Shown here one piece after another: positions 27,362 through 36,730 of a stretch of 62,251 bases of DNA; positions within the stretch are counted from its first letter, which is position 1; every line of letters starts with the position of its first letter. Location: assembly GCA_002428985.1 (NCBI GenBank), contig DIYL01000032.1:1-62251 (forward strand), written 5' to 3'. The stretch is from Anaerolineales bacterium UBA6055. Its GTDB lineage: Bacteria > Chloroflexota > Anaerolineae > Aggregatilineales > Phototrophicaceae. The translations under genes and the position numbers were made by a program. A model generated the notes under the pieces. It worked only from the letters and a program-made list of their open reading frames with translations, did not search any database and was not told where the DNA came from.

Positions 27362-28069
27362 ATGACACGGATCCTTGTTATTTTGCCTGCACTCAACGAG
27401 GGGCAGAGCATTGCGACGACTGTACAAAGTATCCAATCACATATTCCAACAGCCGATGTAGTTGTGATTAATGATGGGTCGAATGATAACACTGCCCAAC
27501 AGGCTGAATCTGTCGGGGCGATTGTACTCAATATGCCTTACAATGTTGGCATTGGTGCAGCAGTACAGACCGGATTTAAATTTGCTGCCGAGCAAAATTA
27601 TGATATTGTCGTCCGTAATGATGGCGATGGACAACATGCCCCTGATGGGATCAAACGTTTGCTGGCGAGTATTAAATCCGATGCAGCCGATGTGGTGATT
27701 GGCTCACGGTTTGTAGGTGAAACTGGTGATTATGGTACACCATTGGCTCGGCGTATGGGCATTACGATTCTAGCGACATTACTGTCAAAAATTACCGGAC
27801 AAAAGATTACCGACCCAACCTCAGGGTTTTGTGCATTTAACCGCAAAGCAATTTTACTCTTCGCTAAACTCTATCCACACGATTACCCTGAACCCGAAGC
27901 GATTGTGATCTCGCATCGGACTGGACTGCGCCAGATAGAAATTCCCGTGACCATGAAACCCCGCGAACATGGTAATTCTTCGATTACACCGGTGCGCTCG
28001 GTTTACTATATGATCAAAGTTGTACTGGCAATTTTGATCAATCTATTGCGCCAACGCCCGACTGTGTAA
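27362..28069 (+). CDS. GT2-family glycosyltransferase (dolichol-P-mannose synthase-like)
   Basis: The 235-residue GT-A enzyme shows VILPALNEGQSI, VVINDGSNDNT, the donor/metal motif RNDGDGQHAP (DxD-like) and PTSGFCAFNRKA. The C-terminus is moderately hydrophobic (MIKVVLAILINLL), so the enzyme may be membrane-associated. It should transfer a hexose from a nucleotide sugar to a polyprenyl phosphate or similar acceptor. Genes on either side are unrelated. Confidence 0.9.
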   Translation: MTRILVILPALNEGQSIATTVQSIQSHIPTADVVVINDGSNDNTAQQAESVGAIVLNMPYNVGIGAAVQTGFKFAAEQNYDIVVRNDGDGQHAPDGIKRLLASIKSDAADVVIGSRFVGETGDYGTPLARRMGITILATLLSKITGQKITDPTSGFCAFNRKAILLFAKLYPHDYPEPEAIVISHRTGLRQIEIPVTMKPREHGNSSITPVRSVYYMIKVVLAILINLLRQRPTV

Positions 28070-28169
28070 ATATCAATAATTGGACAGATTTCCCCTAATT
28101 ATTGGGGCATTATCAGTACGTTTTTGCGTTACACTAAAGAGGATGGACTGACTACCTAAGGAGCCGAGT

Positions 28170-29759
28170 ATGTCTGTTATTCGTCCGCTAAAACCACGCC
28201 AAGAACGTCATGTATGTCCTGATTGTGGAGCGCCTGAAGGGTTGTTTATTGATATCGACCGCAAAATGAAGTGTAAATTGTGTGGTTGGATTGCAGAAAA
28301 TCCTGTCGGTGATGCCTCAAATTATGTTATCCCAACCGATGAGCAGTTGCCGGAAGAACAACTTATTCAACAAATTACAGGCGAAGAACCCGAAGATTTG
28401 CGCGATGTGCGTGAGTTTCGCGTCACCTATTACATTAGTAATCGCTCCGAGGTTACAACGTGGGGCAGTGCCGCTTATGATACTGCCATGATGCATGTCA
28501 AAAAGAAGGAGTGGGACGAGGCAATCAAAGCCCTTGAACGTGCTATCGGAACTGATCGTGATTTTATTGAGGCGCATTTGTGGCTCGGACGTTTACATGC
28601 TGACGAAGAAAAACAACGCGAACACATTAGTCATGTCATCGCGCACAAACCGCAACATGCCGAAGCACTACTCGAGATGATGTATCTGAATGGTGAGATT
28701 GCGCTATCGCAACTTGAACACGCATTATACAGCGACGGAGAAGTTAAAATTCAAGAAGCCGCCGCCCCTGTACAATCCCAAACAACGATTTTGTCGTGCC
28801 CTGTCTGCGGTGGGCATATGACAACTCATCCACTAACGGGACATATCGAATGTGGATTTTGTGGACATATTGAAGACAGCAAGACTGACGCCACAACAAC
28901 CGGTGCATCCTTGACGACTGCGCTATTACAACAACGCTCCGAAGGAGTAAAGTGGATCATCGGTGATCGCATTTTGTCATGTAAGAATTGTGGTGCAGAG
29001 ACAACAATTCCACAGGGGAAGATGGGGTCGCATTGTATGTTTTGTGGCTCGAATCATATTATCGAAACCGATGCATTAAACTCCTTCCGTCAACCTGAGG
29101 GGGTAATCCCATTCACCATACCGCAAGAAGTCGCTGAACAAGCCATTCAAGAGCGATTGATCGGTAGGTGGGAACGCTTCAAAGGCATGTTTGTCAACAA
29201 CAAAGTCAACCGCTCGACATTTGTCGGGACATATTTGCCATTTTGGTTATTTGATGTGGTACTCGATGTCAATTTGACATTTCGTGTCAAAGATTCATAT
29301 GCGATACGGTATGGTGCACAGTCCATGCGTACCGAAACCCGTTCGGATGTCTTTAATAATTATCCGTTCCCAGCCGTCATCTCACCATCACCCAAATTAA
29401 TTGAGAAAATCGCGCGCTATGATAATTCAACGATCCAACCCTACGACCCACTAATCCTGTCACGTTATCCAGCCGAGATTTATAAGGTCGATTTTGATCA
29501 AGCCTCACTTGAAGTGCGTGGACGCATCCGCCGCTTACTACGCGATCAGTATCGTGCTGAAACCGCGTTGTATCAGAGTGAAGAGTTATCAACAATGTCG
29601 TCTATGGTACGCAATATCACATTTCGTTTGGTGCTCCTGCCTATGTGGATTGCCACCCTAGTTGAAGATGATGGAGATGTGCGCATCGGGTTGGTCAATG
29701 GACAAACAGGCAAAGCCGTTTTGGGTAAAGCACGCCAGCCAGAGCACTACAAAAAATAA
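28170..29759 (+). CDS. Multi zinc-ribbon protein with TPR segment
   Basis: The 529-residue protein has three pairs of CxxC knuckles: CPDCG/CKLCG (about 16-40), CPVCG/CGFCG (about 210-235) and CKNCG/CMFCG (about 270-295). A TPR-like helical segment lies at about 105-175. The C-terminal about 200 residues (TYLPFWLFDVVLDVNLTF ... LLPMWIATLVEDD) form an uncharacterised beta-rich domain that occurs with zinc ribbons in other bacteria. No catalytic motif is seen. AAGGAG-type ribosome site upstream. Confidence 0.75.
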   Translation: MSVIRPLKPRQERHVCPDCGAPEGLFIDIDRKMKCKLCGWIAENPVGDASNYVIPTDEQLPEEQLIQQITGEEPEDLRDVREFRVTYYISNRSEVTTWGSAAYDTAMMHVKKKEWDEAIKALERAIGTDRDFIEAHLWLGRLHADEEKQREHISHVIAHKPQHAEALLEMMYLNGEIALSQLEHALYSDGEVKIQEAAAPVQSQTTILSCPVCGGHMTTHPLTGHIECGFCGHIEDSKTDATTTGASLTTALLQQRSEGVKWIIGDRILSCKNCGAETTIPQGKMGSHCMFCGSNHIIETDALNSFRQPEGVIPFTIPQEVAEQAIQERLIGRWERFKGMFVNNKVNRSTFVGTYLPFWLFDVVLDVNLTFRVKDSYAIRYGAQSMRTETRSDVFNNYPFPAVISPSPKLIEKIARYDNSTIQPYDPLILSRYPAEIYKVDFDQASLEVRGRIRRLLRDQYRAETALYQSEELSTMSSMVRNITFRLVLLPMWIATLVEDDGDVRIGLVNGQTGKAVLGKARQPEHYKK

Positions 29760-29899
29760 ATTAAGTGATCCAAGCGTGTTATGATGGAAACTTCTGATCA
29801 TTTATACGGTATCTGCACAATCTTTTCCATGAAAAACGAGGCATAAAAAATCGGTTCTCGCTACAATACATGGAGATAATTAAATGATGGATAGACATT

Positions 29900-31624
29900 A
29901 TGATGCAACGTAAATTCTGGATAGTACTAGTCGTGATCGTGTCGAGTATGATGGTCATCGGCGTACAGGCACAATCAATTGCGCTGACACAAACCTATAG
30001 TGATGAAAATATCACCTTTGGTTATCCGGCTGGATGGGTTGTCGGGCAAGCTGACGATGGTGCAGTTGAAGTGGCGAGTAGCATCCGCGCACTGGATGCC
30101 CCGACGCAGGGGTTAGATCGCGGCGAGACATATCTGCGGATTTTGCCACGGGTTGGCGCGCTTGCCAGTATCACACCTGTTGGCTACCTACAACAACTCA
30201 GCTTTCAAGCGACTCGCAATCAAGTCTATGGCGAAATTGATGAGGTTACGATCAACGGTCGACAGGCTGCACTCGTCACCCGTAACGATACCAACCGTGG
30301 GATTCAACGCATTATCGGAATGATCGACATGGGAAATGGCCGCATCGGTGGAATTATTGCGACGGTGGCACAAGACGAGGTCAATCTGCATGTCAATAAT
30401 GTGCTGGCGATCCTCGCGAGTTTATCAGCGACTGAAGCAGCAGAGTCGGGCTACTGGACTTATGTTGACGCGCTTATCCGCTTCCGTTATCCGTTTGAGT
30501 GGGATGTTTTCCGTGTCAACGATGATGTGATTAACATCAACAATACCGACGACACGTTCCTCGGTTTACCGGGGGAAGTATTGGTGCAAGTTGTCACCTT
30601 TGATTTATTCGCAACTGATGTCACCTACGAACAAGTGATTTTAAGCCTAGAAGCAACCGAGCCCACCTATCGGATTGATGATTTGATGCCAACGACTGTA
30701 GGCGATTCCGAGGGTGGGGTTGCCCGTTATACGGTGCCTGATGAGGGGCTTGAGGGGTTATTTGTATTATTTACGCTATTTGACGGGCGTATTGGTTTGG
30801 TCAATATGCAGACCGCTTCTGGTGAATTAGCAAATTATGTTGATGTGTTGACGACCATCACCGAGTCGGTAGATGTCCCACCGACAGCGCTCTTACGTGG
30901 CGCGCAATTGCCTTTTGATACTTTCGCGCAATATCTGACGGAGGATGGCAACTTCAGACTATCGCATCCGCCTAATTGGTTGGTATTAGAAGTCGATACT
31001 GGATTACTCCTCTCCAATGATTTGAATATCCGCGAACGCTCGGTCAACGATTTACAATCCGAGACATTATTGATGTTAGTGTATCCCCGCATTGATCAAC
31101 TGCCATTCCCCGTGGATATTCGCACACCGACTGCCATTACTAACCGTTTCCGCTTAGCTTCGGCAAGCATCGGCATCACCCAACTCAGCGAGACCATCCG
31201 TACCGTAGATGAAAACGGACTCGCGACATCAACTGTTTATGGGTTGCATCCGAATTATGATATTTGGATCATCGCTCAAGAAAAACCGAACAATCAAATT
31301 TTGACCACCCTCGTGTATACGCCACGCGGGCAAATGGGGCTACATCAGCGACAAGTCCGCACCGTCACCCAGACTTTTAATTACGTCGGATTAACCGTAA
31401 CCGACTGTGACATCACAGCATTAAGTGTGATCAATACGCGATCAGGTCCAGGGGTTGCATTTGGTGTCCAAGATGCACTTACACCGAATGTGCCAGCGCA
31501 GGGGATTGCACAAGATGTCGGTGCTGATGGGATTATCTGGTGGCAAATCGAAGGTGGGAGCTGGGTGCGCGAAGATGTCGTTGAGGAAACCGAAAATTGT
31601 TATCTATTGCCCCCACCACGCTAA
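29900..31624 (+). CDS. Secreted protein: three PsbP-like repeats plus SH3b
   Basis: A signal peptide ends GVQAQS. Three repeats each begin with an aromatic 'F.YP..W' motif: ITFGYPAGWVV (about 35), IRFRYPFEWDVF (about 195) and FRLSHPPNWLVL (about 350), as in PsbP/DUF1795-type domains. The C-terminus (about 505-565) is an SH3b domain (VINTRSGPGVAFGVQD ... IWWQIEGGSWV). It is probably exported and may bind the cell wall. A related two-repeat protein is encoded at 50099-51193. Confidence 0.75.
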   Translation: MMQRKFWIVLVVIVSSMMVIGVQAQSIALTQTYSDENITFGYPAGWVVGQADDGAVEVASSIRALDAPTQGLDRGETYLRILPRVGALASITPVGYLQQLSFQATRNQVYGEIDEVTINGRQAALVTRNDTNRGIQRIIGMIDMGNGRIGGIIATVAQDEVNLHVNNVLAILASLSATEAAESGYWTYVDALIRFRYPFEWDVFRVNDDVININNTDDTFLGLPGEVLVQVVTFDLFATDVTYEQVILSLEATEPTYRIDDLMPTTVGDSEGGVARYTVPDEGLEGLFVLFTLFDGRIGLVNMQTASGELANYVDVLTTITESVDVPPTALLRGAQLPFDTFAQYLTEDGNFRLSHPPNWLVLEVDTGLLLSNDLNIRERSVNDLQSETLLMLVYPRIDQLPFPVDIRTPTAITNRFRLASASIGITQLSETIRTVDENGLATSTVYGLHPNYDIWIIAQEKPNNQILTTLVYTPRGQMGLHQRQVRTVTQTFNYVGLTVTDCDITALSVINTRSGPGVAFGVQDALTPNVPAQGIAQDVGADGIIWWQIEGGSWVREDVVEETENCYLLPPPR

Positions 31625-31663
31625 AAACAATTGAACCTACAAGATTTTGAAAACCTTAGAACG

Positions 31664-31700
31664 CCCCTTCTCCATTAGGAAGAAGGGGTTGGGGGATGAG
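31664..31700. repeat. Palindromic repeat, CCCCTTCT type
   Basis: CCCCTTCT-ccattagga-AGAAGGGG is followed by TTGGGGGATGAG. The hairpin plus 'ttgggg.atgag' flank is a pattern I know as a dispersed intergenic repeat in Chloroflexota. It lies between convergent genes and may also act as a bidirectional transcription barrier. Confidence 0.6.
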
Positions 31701-31711
31701 CGCATGATATG

Positions 31712-32371
31712 CTACTCAGATTCTGTGTTGGGATTTGGATTGGTATTTTCAGGATAATTTGTAAAGTCTGGACGATAATACACACAGCGATAGAACGATG
31801 ATGCAAACCGATCAGGATAGAGATACCGTCCGCGATCACGCTTACATGCTGCATCCGCTTGTTCATACGTTTCGACAGCAATCACATTTTCGAGGAAGAA
31901 GCGCGGACCTTCACATTGGTCATTGAAGTATAATTCGGCTGTCTGGACACCACCACCACGCCATAAAATCCAGCGCTCAGGTACACCCTCATAAATCACC
32001 TCATAACAACCAGTGTTCATGCTATCAATTGGGCGTTGCGTATTTTCGGGCAAAATTTGCTCGTACGCATCATCAAATCCATCGGTAGAAAAAACATTAT
32101 ATTCTTGACGAATGAGATGCCAACCTGCGTTCCACATCCACTCACGATCAAACTCGGTGACAATATTGTCGTCGTTGACATCAGTATTGTTGCATTTTCC
32201 CGATAATGTCCCACCTACATAGCAAGCATTGGCAAGATCATTAACCCACGGGTTATTAACACCAGCCGGAATATATTCAAACAGAGGAATATCAGTGTCC
32301 TGTGCGTTAGCGACGAGTGCTGTCGCGAGTATCATCGTAATGAGTAATATTCCGCGAATTGTCCATTTCAT
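31712..32371 (-). CDS. Secreted protein, Cys/Trp/Gly motif family (member 2)
   Basis: Signal peptide cleaved after VANAQ. The motif ACYVGGTLSGKCNNTDVND followed by WMWNAGWHLIR matches the family seen at 2606 and 55659. The rest is rich in Trp, Tyr and Cys (IYEGVPERWILWRGGG, FYRCVYYRP), suggesting a compact disulfide-bonded extracellular domain. The insert NDDNIVTEFDREW even resembles a calcium-loop pattern, though this is uncertain. Function is unknown. GAGGATT lies upstream of the ATG. Confidence 0.72.
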   Translation of the reverse strand: MKWTIRGILLITMILATALVANAQDTDIPLFEYIPAGVNNPWVNDLANACYVGGTLSGKCNNTDVNDDNIVTEFDREWMWNAGWHLIRQEYNVFSTDGFDDAYEQILPENTQRPIDSMNTGCYEVIYEGVPERWILWRGGGVQTAELYFNDQCEGPRFFLENVIAVETYEQADAACKRDRGRYLYPDRFASSFYRCVYYRPDFTNYPENTNPNPNTESE

Positions 32372-32543
32372 GATGTTGAATCCTCAGGTGTGTTATCAAA
32401 CTATGCTCCCATTATAGCGACCAATTATGAGAAGACAATTGAGATAAATATGAGAAGAACATCCTACAGTACCCCTAATCATTGGGGGCTTGTTCGATGC
32501 TTACTCGCGTATGATTGAGTTACGTATAAATGGAGTAAGTTTC

Positions 32544-33041
32544 ATGTTCACGCTTACCAAGGAACTATTCACAGGCAAACCATTTGAGTTTTATAGCCCA
32601 TATACTCTGCGCGAAATTTATCAACGCCTTGACCAAATGTCTGCTCATCATTGTTATCCCTTAAATTTCTGGTGCAGGAGGCGAAGACTCAATAACTTGC
32701 AACTCATTCCCGTTAACGAGACAACATTTAAATTTCAAGGAAGCCGAGATGCAGGACATAGATTATGGATTACAGCATATGGAATCGTGCATAAAGAGTC
32801 ATCAGGTGTCTATGTTACAGGGAAAATCAGTATGAATAAATTTACGACTCTGTTTATGAGTTTATACTTGACTATGACCTTTGGTCTTCTAATTGCAAAA
32901 TTTGCGGTACCCACAATAGTTGAACCGATTATGCCTGTCCCTTCGGCTATACTCATTTTGTTTGCAGGTATTACTGTTGCAACAATTATCGATACACAAT
33001 TCAGACTCTACAGACAACTCTATGATGGGCTTAGTAAATAG
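32544..33041 (+). CDS. Small membrane protein, tandem paralogue A
   Basis: The N-terminus ELFTGKPFEFYSPYTLREIY is nearly repeated in the next gene (ELFTGKLFEFYSPHTLNDIY), and both share an 'SG..VTGK' segment before two C-terminal membrane helices (about 105-125 and 130-152). Function is unknown. GGAG ahead of ATG 32544 decides the start; an in-frame ATG at 32490 has none. The gene is AT-rich. Confidence 0.65.
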   Translation: MFTLTKELFTGKPFEFYSPYTLREIYQRLDQMSAHHCYPLNFWCRRRRLNNLQLIPVNETTFKFQGSRDAGHRLWITAYGIVHKESSGVYVTGKISMNKFTTLFMSLYLTMTFGLLIAKFAVPTIVEPIMPVPSAILILFAGITVATIIDTQFRLYRQLYDGLSK

Positions 33042-33058
33042 CCGGAGAAAAGATAATA

Positions 33059-33556
33059 ATGAAACTACTAATCGAACTTTTCACAGGCAAACTGTTTGAG
33101 TTTTATAGCCCACATACCCTAAACGACATCTACACGGAACTTGAACCGCAAGATAAATCTGCTCGCTCGTTTATTTATGTTGAAGAACAAACCTTCAAGA
33201 CTCAGATCAATCGATATAATAAAACATTTCAAGTTCAAGATAGTTTTCTAAATGCTATTGGTACACTCCATGAAGAACCATCCGGCACTCGAGTAACAGG
33301 TAAAGTCTATCTAGGGGGATGTCTTTGGCTGTTTTTGTTGATTATATATTTTATCATGATGATGATAACAGGTCTTGTCGCTCAAGAAAGAACAATTGAT
33401 CCAACCAGCAATATTGGTCTAATTCTACCTATAACGCTACTTGTTTTTACATTATGTTTTGTGTTGCTATTCCAATACAAACAGTTCCAACTAGATATGA
33501 AAATTCATAATAAATTGGGCAAATCGAAGCGTAAAAACGTGATCTATAAGACTTAG
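33059..33556 (+). CDS. Small membrane protein, tandem paralogue B
   Basis: This 165-residue protein resembles the one upstream: ELFTGKLFEFYSPHTLNDIY, GTLHEEPSGTRVTGKVYL, and two membrane helices (about 84-106 and 118-140). The C-terminal tail is basic (KLGKSKRKN). A 17-base gap and a good ribosome site (GGAGAA) suggest co-transcription with its paralogue. The pair probably arose by tandem duplication, then diverged. Confidence 0.65.
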   Translation: MKLLIELFTGKLFEFYSPHTLNDIYTELEPQDKSARSFIYVEEQTFKTQINRYNKTFQVQDSFLNAIGTLHEEPSGTRVTGKVYLGGCLWLFLLIIYFIMMMITGLVAQERTIDPTSNIGLILPITLLVFTLCFVLLFQYKQFQLDMKIHNKLGKSKRKNVIYKT

Positions 33557-33723
33557 CCCACTTCAGTATGCTTCCAATAACTAGTAGCCGACATGCTTTA
33601 GCTTTCGGCGTTAACTGTTTATATGATGATAACCATCAAATCCAACCTATACACTACATCTCATACACAGCCTCCAGTATAATCAAATCTCAATTAGATT
33701 ATTACGAGAGGATTTTTTGATAC

Positions 33724-34500
33724 ATGAGCTACGACTATATTTTGACAGATACACCCGTTGCTGGTGTGGGTGTAGTACAACTCAATCGCCCCAAAGCCTA
33801 TAACGCCCTCAGTACACCATTATTGATCGAAGTCATGACCGCATTGCGCGAATTTGATACCGATGATAGCATCGGCTGTATGATTTTGACGGGTAATGAA
33901 AAAGCCTTCGCGGCAGGTGCCGACATTAAAGAGATGGACGGCAAAACGCAGGTGGATATGTACATGGGGCAGTCCCTGATCGAACATCTCGATTTCACAT
34001 CGTTGACCAAGCCGTTAATCGCAGCTGTATCGGGGTTTGTACTTGGTGGTGGATGTGAAGTTGCTATGAGTTGTGACATGATCGTTGCGTCCGATACTGC
34101 CGTATTTGGTCAGCCTGAAATTAACCTCGGCATTATCCCCGGTGGTGGTGGCACACAACGCCTGACGCATGCTGTCGGCAAAGCCCTCGCGATGGAAATT
34201 ATGCTCACCGACCGTCGTCTATCTGCCGAAGAAGCGCTCCAATATGGACTTGTCAATCGGGTTGCCCCAGTTGATGAGTATATGAATGTCGCAATAGAGA
34301 TTGCTCAAAAAGTTGCCAATAAATCCCAAGTTGCGATTAAACTGACAAAAGATGCTGTCAACAAAGCCTATGAGGTATCCCTCCAAGAAGGACTCGCGCT
34401 GGAAAATCGCAATTTTCTTGTGTCGTTTGGATCTGAGGATAAAGTTGAGGGCATGAAAGCATTTATCGAAAAACGGGAAGCTGAATGGAAACACCGCTAA
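33724..34500 (+). CDS. Enoyl-CoA hydratase/isomerase family protein
   Basis: The 258-residue crotonase has NRPKAYNALS, the oxyanion segments AFAAGADIKEM and SGFVLGGGCEVAMSCD, and catalytic-loop QPEINLGIIPGGGGTQRL with the conserved Glu. It should hydrate 2-enoyl-CoA in beta-oxidation or related acyl-CoA metabolism. The next gene begins 16 bases before its stop, so both are in one transcript. Confidence 0.95.
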   Translation: MSYDYILTDTPVAGVGVVQLNRPKAYNALSTPLLIEVMTALREFDTDDSIGCMILTGNEKAFAAGADIKEMDGKTQVDMYMGQSLIEHLDFTSLTKPLIAAVSGFVLGGGCEVAMSCDMIVASDTAVFGQPEINLGIIPGGGGTQRLTHAVGKALAMEIMLTDRRLSAEEALQYGLVNRVAPVDEYMNVAIEIAQKVANKSQVAIKLTKDAVNKAYEVSLQEGLALENRNFLVSFGSEDKVEGMKAFIEKREAEWKHR

Positions 34501-35111
34501 ATCTAACCATCCTATATACATCGAACATTCGCGGGGACATCCACATGTTGCCCCGCCTCTACACATTTATACAAACCCTCAAGCCCTACCAACGGCAAGG
34601 CACTCTCATCTTGGATCTAGGACGATCATGTGACTCTGATGTATGGCATTGTGGCATCACACGTGGACGCTCGACCTTAATTGTGCTTGATGGCATGGGT
34701 TATCACGGGGCAAATGTCGATGGCGTGCTTGACCCGATTAGTCGCACAAAAGTTGATGAGGTTGTCACCATGGGGCTTGTCGATCGCGCACATCCGTGGA
34801 CATATCATATCCCCCCAGTAACCGACAATTCACTTGTTGTTGGGATTCAACCTGTTGTAGATGAGACCCTACGCTTACAAATTGACCTCACACCCGATCA
34901 ACAGACGACTATTCAACATGGCGTACTACGTCTAGCCGATGTCAATGCGAGGCAAGTTGGGGTCGTCACCATCGATTTAGACGGTATGGCTGAGATAACA
35001 TCAACAACTGTGCATGATCTACCACCCAACACACCACCCAATCCGACAATTGTCGCTTCAGTCGAGTTTGTCGAGAGTGAAGCCCGTTATTTCCAGAAGA
35101 AACAAAACTAG
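34485..35111 (+). CDS. 5'-nucleotidase-like protein lacking metal ligands
   Basis: The layout follows the N-terminal metallophosphatase domain of 5'-nucleotidases: LTILYTSNIRG for 'LTNDxHG', LYTFIQTLK, LILDLGRSCDSD for 'LDaGD', and LDGMGYHGANVDGVLDP for 'mn.lGYDa...GNHEFD'. The expected Asp, His, Asp and Asn-His ligands are replaced (N, R, R, V-D), so catalysis is unlikely. It is 208 residues with no signal peptide. It overlaps the enoyl-CoA hydratase by 16 bases. Homology is by eye. Confidence 0.6.
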   Translation: METPLNLTILYTSNIRGDIHMLPRLYTFIQTLKPYQRQGTLILDLGRSCDSDVWHCGITRGRSTLIVLDGMGYHGANVDGVLDPISRTKVDEVVTMGLVDRAHPWTYHIPPVTDNSLVVGIQPVVDETLRLQIDLTPDQQTTIQHGVLRLADVNARQVGVVTIDLDGMAEITSTTVHDLPPNTPPNPTIVASVEFVESEARYFQKKQN

Positions 35112-35312
35112 AATGTAACAATACGATGTATCTTTAAAGTTAGTCTTGACTGGCTATAAAGTTACATCACGCCTATATCTTCTTATTTATGAGTCAAAAA
35201 AATGGTTTTTGTTACAGAAAACATACAGGGGTTATCTAATATTTGAGGTTCTTATTTGTTGATTGCATAATAAATGAGGAAAGAATTCTTATTATTTGGG
35301 AGAAAATCTATT

Positions 35313-35546
35313 ATGGCTACTGAAGCAGAAATCCAAGAATTTGAAACTCAATTACATGAACTTAATGCAGCAATGTCTAATGAATCGGGAATCAGCAAAG
35401 CAGATTTATGTAAATTACTTGAAGCAGTAGAAGAAGGCGCAAAATTGGTTATGACATCATTGGGACCTCTTCAATTAGTGGCAGTCACAGTGTTGTTAAA
35501 AGTCGGCAAAAAGCTCTGTGAGACTCCAGACAACGAAACACAATAA
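35313..35546 (+). CDS. Small AT-rich-region protein upstream of a protease
   Basis: The 77-residue protein has an acidic N-terminal half (EAEIQEFETQLHELNAAMSN) and a hydrophobic or amphipathic helix (EGAKLVMTSLGPLQLVAVTV, about 41-60) ending KVGKKLCE. GGGAGA nine bases before ATG 35313 sets the start; an earlier ATG at 35274 is less well placed. It lies 73 bases ahead of the trypsin-like protease and shares its low GC. It could be a substrate, partner or membrane-active effector; no family recognised. Confidence 0.6.
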   Translation: MATEAEIQEFETQLHELNAAMSNESGISKADLCKLLEAVEEGAKLVMTSLGPLQLVAVTVLLKVGKKLCETPDNETQ

Positions 35547-35619
35547 ATACAATAAAAAAATCGATAAAAATTATGTAAAACAGAATTCTTTCCACAAGAA
35601 TTATTATAAGGAGTAGTTA

Positions 35620-36666
35620 ATGAATAATAATTTTAATGATGAAAATGAGGAACAAGCCGATCTTTCTTCTTTTGATAATATATCAACAATTTCAGATAGA
35701 ATGACTATTAATGATTTAGAACATTTGATAACAACAAATCATACATCTGGTAATACAGTTGGTATTGTATTTCAACAACCATATTCTACTGATCAAAATT
35801 TTATGGACGTTTCTATGGTAATTAGTCCTCCCAATCCATCTGCCATGGCTGTTGATTCACATTTAGAGGATATAACTCATTATACGCCTAAACAACTTGA
35901 AGATTTGGTAGTTGAGGGCTCAAAACATTTCTCTAGTAGGTTATTTTTTCGAAGAACTATTGCTGATGGAAGAAATTCTTTGCAACCAATTGCTTTTCTT
36001 GAGCAGGGTATAAAACTTGCAAAAGCTGTTGGATTAGTTGCTGTTAATGGATCTATTGATCAACCTAGCACAGGGACAGGTTTCCTAATTAGTGAAGATG
36101 TTCTTCTAACATGTAACCATGTTCTCCCCGATAAAGATGTTGCCTCAGATAGTCTGATCTTCTTTGATTATCAGCAGACTGTAAGCGGCGAACTAGTTAA
36201 TGATCCTCACAATGCTGAAACAAAGGAGTACTTTCGTCTAAGACCTGATTATTTCTTTCATACTAGTCCTAAATTCACTGGTTTGGATTATACGTTAGTT
36301 CAAGTTGATGGTAAACCAGGTTCCAAATATGGTTTCATTCAATTGCCTGAACTTGATGAAGCGACCAAATTCAAAGATGGCTGGGATGTATTTATCATCG
36401 GACATCCAAATGGAAGACCCAAGGAAATTGCAGTGAGTGATAATGATATATTATGGCATAATGATCAGGTAATTGTATATGAGGCTGATACTGAAACAAA
36501 AATGTCAGGATCACCTGTATTTAACGACTCATGGGATTTAATCGGACTTCACTATAGATCGTTTGATGAATATAGTCCCACTGCATCACAAGGTAGATAC
36601 GGTAATCAAGCAATTCGAATATCTGCAATACGTGAGGATATTCTTAAATCTAATATCGTTATTTAA
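35620..36666 (+). CDS. Trypsin-like serine protease of conflict-system type
   Basis: The protease domain (about 135-345) has the triad His167 (TCNHVLPD), Asp223 (LDYTLVQV) and Ser296 (KMSGSPVF). The ahead segment FFRRTIADGRN ... LAKAVGLVAV is the usual lead-in of bacterial trypsin-like peptidases fused to effector-associated domains. Residues 1-110 are a separate, acidic, unrecognised domain. No signal peptide, so it acts in the cytoplasm. AAGGAG precedes the ATG. Base composition is clearly more AT-rich than the flanking genes, which suggests horizontal transfer. Confidence 0.85.
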   Translation: MNNNFNDENEEQADLSSFDNISTISDRMTINDLEHLITTNHTSGNTVGIVFQQPYSTDQNFMDVSMVISPPNPSAMAVDSHLEDITHYTPKQLEDLVVEGSKHFSSRLFFRRTIADGRNSLQPIAFLEQGIKLAKAVGLVAVNGSIDQPSTGTGFLISEDVLLTCNHVLPDKDVASDSLIFFDYQQTVSGELVNDPHNAETKEYFRLRPDYFFHTSPKFTGLDYTLVQVDGKPGSKYGFIQLPELDEATKFKDGWDVFIIGHPNGRPKEIAVSDNDILWHNDQVIVYEADTETKMSGSPVFNDSWDLIGLHYRSFDEYSPTASQGRYGNQAIRISAIREDILKSNIVI

Positions 36667-36730
36667 TAGAATATTTTGATATATTGGGTTCAGAATATAC
36701 CTATAAATTCAATTAGGAAAATAATTGAGT

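Noticed and set aside
29884..29913. Nine-codon frame (ATGATGGAT...) behind GGAG, overlapping the start of the secreted protein gene
   Set aside because: Too short to judge; the GGAG may serve the real start or be chance.
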